Positions 50,883 through 55,703 of a DNA stretch of 55,703 nt are shown here, one piece after another (within the stretch, counting starts at the first letter, position 1; each line of letters starts with the position of its first letter). The stretch is taken from NCBI GenBank assembly GCA_016207805.1, contig JACQZO010000008.1, positions 1-55,703 of the forward strand, given 5' to 3'. The DNA comes from Candidatus Abawacabacteria bacterium (GTDB lineage: Bacteria; Patescibacteriota; Gracilibacteria; RBG-16-42-10). Both the position numbers and the translations under genes were made by a program. The notes beneath the pieces were generated by a model. That model was not told where the DNA came from, ran no database searches, and saw only the letters and a program-made list of their open reading frames with translations.

Positions 50883-53408
50883 ATGATCAAAAAAACCTTA
50901 GCCACCGTGTTACTGGGCAGTTTTTTAGTGGCACTGACAGGATGTGGTTCTGATCAACCACCTAAAGAAACAAAGACCGATCAAATCGGCTTTAACTATG
51001 ATATTGATTATGGTCAGACTGATCCATTCACTCAAAATGATACATTTGCCACGTTAGCAGCAGCTAGTCCTTATTATCTTGGCGCCCAACCTTTGCATAT
51101 TCCCAGCTTGCAAGATTTGAATGAACAGAAAAAAGCAAAAGTAAGCGAAGCAATCAAACTGACTCATGAACTTTTCAGTCAAACAGAAACTCTAAAGAAT
51201 CAATTAGAAGAGTTCAAAAATGGCTATTTAGAATTTATTGATAGCGCACTCAAAGAGGAACCAAAACTAAAAAACTTTGCTAAAGATATCGCTAAACAAT
51301 ATGTCCAATACCAAGTAAAAGAAGAAAGTTTATTAGTGAGCTATCAGAGCATCACTAGTTCTGATGATAATCCCCTAGCTAAAGCATTATTTGAATATCA
51401 AAAAACTGAACTGGCCCTACAATTCGCTGACGTCCTGGTGCATGACTTAGATTACTTAATGAGCACAAGTTGGCAATTACATGAACTTTTTAAAGGATCT
51501 AGTAAAACAGCTATCACCGTTGCTTGGACAAAATATGAGCGCCAATTAGAGAAGCTTGCTGACCTCAACAATGCTTTGACCAGCATCAATGAGAAAATCA
51601 CAGCAATTGATTTTGTAGTTAAGCAAATCAAGACGGTGGATTATTATACTGGCCTTGCTTCGTTGCAATTCATCCAAGAAAATATTACTGATCTGAAGGA
51701 GAAAATAGCGACCATCCCGGCAAATGCTCAACTCTCTACTGAAGACCAAAAATTCATCAAAGATTATGCTGGGTTATTTGAAACATTTAGCAAAGATCTC
51801 CAAACAGTAGCCTTAAGCATGGATAAGCAAGAGTTCTTAGACATTGGCCAATTGGCAAGCAATTCTTCTTTATTACCCCAGGCATATGCCGATAGCAATA
51901 GTTACCTTGCTACTGCCCAGAAAGCTTTACAAGCAACCTATCAAGGAGGTAAGAAAGTAGCTGGCTTGACTTGGCAAGGAGCAAAAAAAGTTTATGGCGC
52001 AGCTCAAACCACCGTTGGCATCACCCTAGACATGGCCAATGCCCTAACTAGTGGCTATATGAATTTAGCCGTAGACATGTATTACAATGTTAATAATAAA
52101 GAAATTAATGCTAGTTTTGCCAAGGGCATGAATAAAATCTATGACAATTACCAAAAGGGGATATCAGGAGTAGCCGTACTCAATACAGCAAAAGAGTATT
52201 TAGAGGCACCGGAAAAAGGCGCGGAAAGCACTGCTGCCAATAAGGCAGAAAAAGTATTTGGTAAGGGCTGGACTAGTTGGGGAGTAGGTAAAACTGCCGG
52301 CCTCACCGTCGATCTCTTCACTACTTTCGGCAAAGGCATTTACAAATTAGCTAATAAAAGCTCTACCGCAGGTGATTATGTCCAAGGCACATTGGATGTA
52401 GGACTGTCATTTGTCGGTGGCTCTAAGCTAATCGGGAAAGGCTCTCAAGCGATAGCAGGTGGTGCTGAGGCTGCCCCAATCCTAGCCGAAGGAGGCCTTA
52501 ATTATATGAAAAACACTTTTAACAAAATCATGAAAAAAGGAGCTGAAGAAGAGTTTGCTGCCTTAGTGAAATTCAAACAAGCCTTTGGTGAACTAACCCA
52601 AGCACAATTGGATCGCTATATTAATTTACGCCTAGAAGCAATTGCCCGGCAGGTAGTAGAAAACATGCTACTAGAATCCAGCAAAGCACTAAAAGCCAAG
52701 TTTGCTAATTTCACTAAAAATGCCGCTGGTACATTAGGCGCAAATTTAACTAGTGGTGGCCAATCATACAAAGACTTTGTTAGTAAAGCTATCACCAATT
52801 CTATTAAAGAATACTTTACTAAGGACTTAGAAGCATTTGCTACAGAAAACTTGATTAAAAAAGGCGGACGAGCTGGGTTTAATATCTTAAAAGATTACTT
52901 TGACAATATCGTAGGCGATGGTGCCGAAAATGCGGTGAAAGATAAAATCAAAGACTATATTGACGGTACCAATTTGCCCGGGGGCTTTCCTGAATTGAAA
53001 GATTTAGCTGGTAGTTGGGATCAAGGCCAAATGGTGATCACCGAAATAGAGGCCACTCCAGAAGCACGAAGAGCAGCAAAAGAGGAAGGATGCGACATTG
53101 CCCTACTCGAAGAAGAAAAAGGTAAAATAAATCCTATGAGTATAACCCTAACCCCTACGAGTGATCATGGTGGCACCATGACTATGAAAGGGGCTAAAGA
53201 CAAAAAGGCTCAGGTAGTGCCATTTACCTATGTCGACGGTGTGATCAGCGGCTCATTCGAACAAAGTGGAGCAAAAACGACTATCCGTATGAATGTTACC
53301 CAAGAAGACAATGCTTATTCACTCTCCGGCCCAATAGAGATAAATTATCAAGGTGAGGGGATAAAGATTTTTGGCAACACAAAAGCAGCTAAGAAAATCC
53401 AACCTTAG
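50883..53408 (+). CDS. Large lipoprotein of unknown function (841 aa)
   Basis: The frame opens at 50808, but ATG 50883 starts a clean lipoprotein signal (MIKKTLATVLLGSFLVALTGC) with lipobox L-T-G-C, Cys21. Residues ~80-340 are helical and coiled-coil-rich (KKAKVSEAIKLTHELFSQTE...), ~345-560 contain small-residue helices such as GKKVAGLTWQGAKKVYGA, and the last ~110 residues form a beta-rich domain (LAGSWDQGQMVI...SLSGPIEINYQG). No family recognised. It is followed 16 bp later by lgt, the enzyme that lipidates such proteins. Confidence 0.75.
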   Translation: MIKKTLATVLLGSFLVALTGCGSDQPPKETKTDQIGFNYDIDYGQTDPFTQNDTFATLAAASPYYLGAQPLHIPSLQDLNEQKKAKVSEAIKLTHELFSQTETLKNQLEEFKNGYLEFIDSALKEEPKLKNFAKDIAKQYVQYQVKEESLLVSYQSITSSDDNPLAKALFEYQKTELALQFADVLVHDLDYLMSTSWQLHELFKGSSKTAITVAWTKYERQLEKLADLNNALTSINEKITAIDFVVKQIKTVDYYTGLASLQFIQENITDLKEKIATIPANAQLSTEDQKFIKDYAGLFETFSKDLQTVALSMDKQEFLDIGQLASNSSLLPQAYADSNSYLATAQKALQATYQGGKKVAGLTWQGAKKVYGAAQTTVGITLDMANALTSGYMNLAVDMYYNVNNKEINASFAKGMNKIYDNYQKGISGVAVLNTAKEYLEAPEKGAESTAANKAEKVFGKGWTSWGVGKTAGLTVDLFTTFGKGIYKLANKSSTAGDYVQGTLDVGLSFVGGSKLIGKGSQAIAGGAEAAPILAEGGLNYMKNTFNKIMKKGAEEEFAALVKFKQAFGELTQAQLDRYINLRLEAIARQVVENMLLESSKALKAKFANFTKNAAGTLGANLTSGGQSYKDFVSKAITNSIKEYFTKDLEAFATENLIKKGGRAGFNILKDYFDNIVGDGAENAVKDKIKDYIDGTNLPGGFPELKDLAGSWDQGQMVITEIEATPEARRAAKEEGCDIALLEEEKGKINPMSITLTPTSDHGGTMTMKGAKDKKAQVVPFTYVDGVISGSFEQSGAKTTIRMNVTQEDNAYSLSGPIEINYQGEGIKIFGNTKAAKKIQP

Positions 53409-53424
53409 CCTCAGCTATACCAGC

Positions 53425-54249
53425 ATGTTTCCCTTTACTCTTCATTTTTCACCCTTCAATTATCCTCTTGATCTTGGAGCATATACTTTATTCTTTTTAC
53501 TAGCAGCTATCATTGGTGTAATTGGCTCTCTATTCTTCGCCATTAAGCGCGGCTTCAATGGTACAAAAGTGGCAATTACATTACTGATTATGCTGCTAGC
53601 AGCTGTAATAGGTGCCAGGCTTTTGAACGCTTTAGTAAACTTATCAGCCTATATTCAGGAACCAAGCAAATTGTTAACCTTTTCCGCTTCAGGATTCTCT
53701 CTCTATGGCGGTATAGTATTCGCCGTCATCAGTGGACTTATATGCTGTCGCCTATTCAAATTAGATACCTACAAGCTAGGGGACACCTGTATTCCCTTTT
53801 TGGGCCTCAGTATTGCAACCATGCGTATTGGTTGTTTTCTCAATGGTTGTTGTTTCGGTAAAGAAACTGATAGCTTTTGGGGCATAACATTCCCCTTTCT
53901 CAGTCCAGCTCATATTGATCAAATCACCGATCAAGGTAATTACTTCGAAGTAGCCCCGGTACATCCCACACAGCTTTATGAACTAGTAGCAGCTATACTC
54001 TTAAGCACAGCCGCTTTTGGCTTGTTAAAAAAGAAGCAACCCGATGGTATTACTATGCTCATTTTTCTCACAGGCCTTTCTGTATTCCGCTTATTCAATT
54101 CTTACCTACGAGTCAATCTCGACACCTACTCTTTACCACTTTATTTCTATCCTGCCTTATATGTAGTACTAATTTTGCTCTGTTTGATACTAATTAAAAT
54201 CCGTTACAGAACCTTCTCTCCTGACAGAGCTTATGATCAATCACTGTAA
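53425..54249 (+). CDS. lgt: Prolipoprotein diacylglyceryl transferase
   Basis: The 274 residues have about seven membrane helices and the Lgt signatures GARLLNALVN, GFSLYGGIV, RIGCFLNGCCFGKE and VHPTQLYELVAA. The enzyme moves diacylglycerol from phosphatidylglycerol to the lipobox cysteine. The frame extends back to TTG 53371, inside the lipoprotein gene, but homologues start at the MFPF Met, so ATG 53425 is used. Its position after a lipoprotein gene is a direct functional link. Confidence 0.93.
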   Translation: MFPFTLHFSPFNYPLDLGAYTLFFLLAAIIGVIGSLFFAIKRGFNGTKVAITLLIMLLAAVIGARLLNALVNLSAYIQEPSKLLTFSASGFSLYGGIVFAVISGLICCRLFKLDTYKLGDTCIPFLGLSIATMRIGCFLNGCCFGKETDSFWGITFPFLSPAHIDQITDQGNYFEVAPVHPTQLYELVAAILLSTAAFGLLKKKQPDGITMLIFLTGLSVFRLFNSYLRVNLDTYSLPLYFYPALYVVLILLCLILIKIRYRTFSPDRAYDQSL

Positions 54250-54307
54250 TCTATATCCCTGTAATTAAATAGAAAACAAAAATTAGCAGCCAGGTTGGTC
54301 CTGCTCA

Positions 54308-55324
54308 CTACAGAACATAGTGACCATTAACAAAAATCAATTGGCCATCAGCGCTTGCTGAATCAAGTACGGGAAAGAGATCAACATGAAACTTTGACTT
54401 ATTGGTCTTGATACCAGTTTTTTTATACACGCTGTGTTTTTCTCCCAAAGACAAATGCATACCATAAATTCGTTCAAAAGCAGTGATGTCTCCTAAATAG
54501 CGCTCTTTCGTAATTGCGCGATTGAGTCCGAAACCTATTTCCCGAATCAGTGGCCGTTCAAAGCGCTTGATTAACTCCAAGATATCCCTAAATCCTTGAG
54601 GAGCATTGTCCCCGACTCCCACGACTAAACCTTCTTTAACATCTACTCGAAAAGGTTCATGCATACTAATTGAAAAATCTTGATTGGCAAAAGCATAGAC
54701 ATAAAAAGCGCCATTCATGGCGGCAAAGTTCTTTGCTTCGGTAAATATTTCGCCAATCGGAAAAGTGCCACCAATATTTTCCATACCAGTATAATCTCCG
54801 ACATTTAATTTAGGACTCTCTAAGCCTCCGGTAACGATCAGCTCACTATCAAGAGAGATGAGTTTGAATTCTTTAGCTAGCTCTAATTGCTGCTTAATTT
54901 TGTTAGCAATAGGCAAAAACCAATTAACATCATATTCTAGAGCGTTCACATACACATCCCATACCGCCGGATCATTGCGATATAAATGCATATGTTCAAT
55001 CACCTTCAACTTTTTAGCAAATAGATGAATACGAATACGAAAATCATCCAATCTAAAATTAGAAGTTTGAATCATTACCACTAAGTCATTGGGCTGTAGC
55101 TGATCAAACTCAGCCATAATCCTCGGTTTATCCACAGTATCAAAATCCACAAACTTTGCTTCTGGTAAAACCTGACGATAAGCAGTAAGCAAAATATTAG
55201 TTAATCCATTATTGGTATCATAGATTACCAATGCCTTATTACTACCATCCCGTGGAAACTTAATTGATAAGTCCAAAATATCTCGAATATTTTTACTGGC
55301 AATGTTGATAAATTTCTCAGACAT
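54308..55324 (-). CDS. M29-family (AmpS/PepS-like) aminopeptidase homologue
   Basis: The 338 residues show the M29 metal-binding layout: NIGGTFPIGEIF (first Glu), LIREIGFGLNRAI (second Glu), MHLSLGEKHSVYKK (His pair) and KFHVDLFPV (H-x-D). These residues bind two zinc or cobalt ions in the dimeric aminopeptidases of this family. The N-terminal region is shorter and more divergent than in AmpS or AmpT (~400 residues), so substrate and activity are uncertain. Confidence 0.68.
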   Translation of the reverse strand: MSEKFINIASKNIRDILDLSIKFPRDGSNKALVIYDTNNGLTNILLTAYRQVLPEAKFVDFDTVDKPRIMAEFDQLQPNDLVVMIQTSNFRLDDFRIRIHLFAKKLKVIEHMHLYRNDPAVWDVYVNALEYDVNWFLPIANKIKQQLELAKEFKLISLDSELIVTGGLESPKLNVGDYTGMENIGGTFPIGEIFTEAKNFAAMNGAFYVYAFANQDFSISMHEPFRVDVKEGLVVGVGDNAPQGFRDILELIKRFERPLIREIGFGLNRAITKERYLGDITAFERIYGMHLSLGEKHSVYKKTGIKTNKSKFHVDLFPVLDSASADGQLIFVNGHYVL

Positions 55325-55490
55325 AAAGACTTTTCATAATGAGAAAATACACTAGTTATTGAAAGATACTAGTACCCTTTAATAATAGCCACATCAGTTA
55401 AGCTCTTTGAGTTTTGGGTGAAAAAGCGTAACAACCCTCCGCAGTAAACAATGGATGACCAGTTAGCTTAACTACTTACTTTCTACTCCA
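55325..55490. other. Gene-free stretch before the terminal repeats
   Basis: About 165 bp without a supported gene. ACTAGT-flanking repeats (ACACTAGTTATTG...GATACTAGTACC) are present near 55350-55373. No tRNA or hairpin terminator is visible. Confidence 0.4.
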
Positions 55491-55495
55491 TTGTC

Positions 55496-55516
55496 ATACC
55501 AAACTGGATTTGGTAT
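55496..55516. repeat. REP-like palindrome without IS
   Basis: ATACCAAA-CTGGA-TTTGGTAT is a perfect 8-bp stem. It is flanked by TTGTC on the left and CCAGCAGGGACAAT on the right. It forms an inverted pair with the palindrome at 55579-55600 (flank ATTGTCCTAGCTGG), with 46 bp (55533-55578) between the flanks. It shows what the unit looks like without an adjacent IS end. Confidence 0.6.
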
Positions 55517-55578
55517 CCAGCAGGGACAATAGTACTATGGAGTGACTTGTAGTTTAAGGGGCACATTGTCCTAGCTGG

Positions 55579-55703
55579 ATACCGGATCAAAGTCCGGTAT
55601 GCCAGTTAAAGGGCGCAGTCAAGAAGGAAATGCAATGGTAGAGGAGTAGGGTCGGTTGGATTTAAGCACAGCAAAAGCAATAGTGAGCAATTTTCTCGCA
55701 ATA
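55579..55703 (-). mobile_element. 3' end of an IS110-like insertion sequence (right contig end)
   Basis: This is the inverted copy of 23-147, identical but for one base. It carries the REP-like palindrome ATACCGGA/TCCGGTAT (55579-55600) at its inner edge and the transposase C-terminus next to the contig end. Beyond the palindrome the sequence differs from the left copy, so the two copies sit at different sites. Confidence 0.65.
55619..55702 (-). CDS. IS110-like transposase, C-terminal fragment (5' end outside the window)
   Basis: The minus-strand frame enters from the contig edge and ends at the TGA complement 55619-55621, encoding the same ARKLLTIAFAVLK...RPY ending as the left copy. Only 27 codons are present. 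Confidence 0.55.
   Translation of the reverse strand: MARKLLTIAFAVLKSNRPYSSTIAFPS

Overview
The window looks like a complete assembly unit (contig) from an uncultivated bacterium. GC content is low to moderate, and a large share of genes are small or lack a recognisable family. The Cys-rich protein with zinc-ribbon ends, the SLH protein, the DUF2207 protein, the TrmB-like regulator, the large orphan proteins and the near absence of Shine-Dalgarno sequences fit Candidate Phyla Radiation (Patescibacteria) genomes best. There is no rRNA or ribosomal protein gene to fix this, so it is an inference. TGA is used as a normal stop (for example at 2496-2498 and 22630-22632), which argues against the UGA=Gly code of some Gracilibacteria/Absconditabacteria. 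I see no tRNA, rRNA, CRISPR array, prophage or plasmid replication gene.

Both ends are inverted copies of the same 125-bp sequence (23-147 and 55579-55703). It reads as the last ~30 codons of an IS110-like transposase followed by a REP-like palindrome. The contig therefore probably ends because the assembly broke in a multicopy insertion sequence. A second dispersed element (~110-120 nt, four copies) has a conserved core and a hairpin whose two arms change together between copies.

Layout: 0.4-3.9 kb, SemiSWEET, Kef-type antiporter and two helical orphans. 3.9-6.5 kb (minus), THUMP methyltransferase, exonuclease III and an ACT-like protein. 6.6-8.8 kb, an ATP-grasp ligase paired with an AstE/AspA-type hydrolase. 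8.8-11.1 kb (minus), AlkD, orphan, TrmB methyltransferase and ASCH protein. 11.4-14.9 kb, a heterodimeric ABC exporter. 15-23.3 kb, an orphan block around a DUF2207 membrane protein. 23.4-29.9 kb, hydrolase, TrmB-like regulator, PAP2 phosphatase, SLH/PKD surface protein and Nudix hydrolase. 30-34.1 kb, TfoX-N protein, Cys-rich zinc-ribbon protein, RBBP9-like hydrolase and GIY-YIG protein. 34.1-36.5 kb (minus), a phosphate-chemistry cluster: polynucleotide-kinase-like enzyme, histidine phosphatase and a HAD-like protein whose motif order appears circularly permuted. 36.6-38.7 kb, Hsp20 and an ArsR-AHSA1-VOC-GFA operon. 39.4-45.8 kb, the complete F1Fo ATP synthase operon atpBEFHAGDC. 45.9-55.3 kb, GT4 glycosyltransferase, flavodoxin-like reductase, aldehyde dehydrogenase, nucleotidyltransferase-fold protein, a large lipoprotein directly before lgt, and an M29-type aminopeptidase.

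Functionally the window combines energy conversion (a proton-type ATP synthase with an antiporter), the envelope (Lgt, lipoprotein, SLH, PAP2, ABC exporter, DUF2207), RNA/DNA maintenance (TrmB, THUMP MTase, AlkD, ExoIII) and small peptide or nucleotide chemistry of unknown purpose. Several promoters carry perfect palindromes overlapping or next to the -10 box, and several transcripts look leaderless or nearly so. All family calls come from reading motifs; no database search was run.
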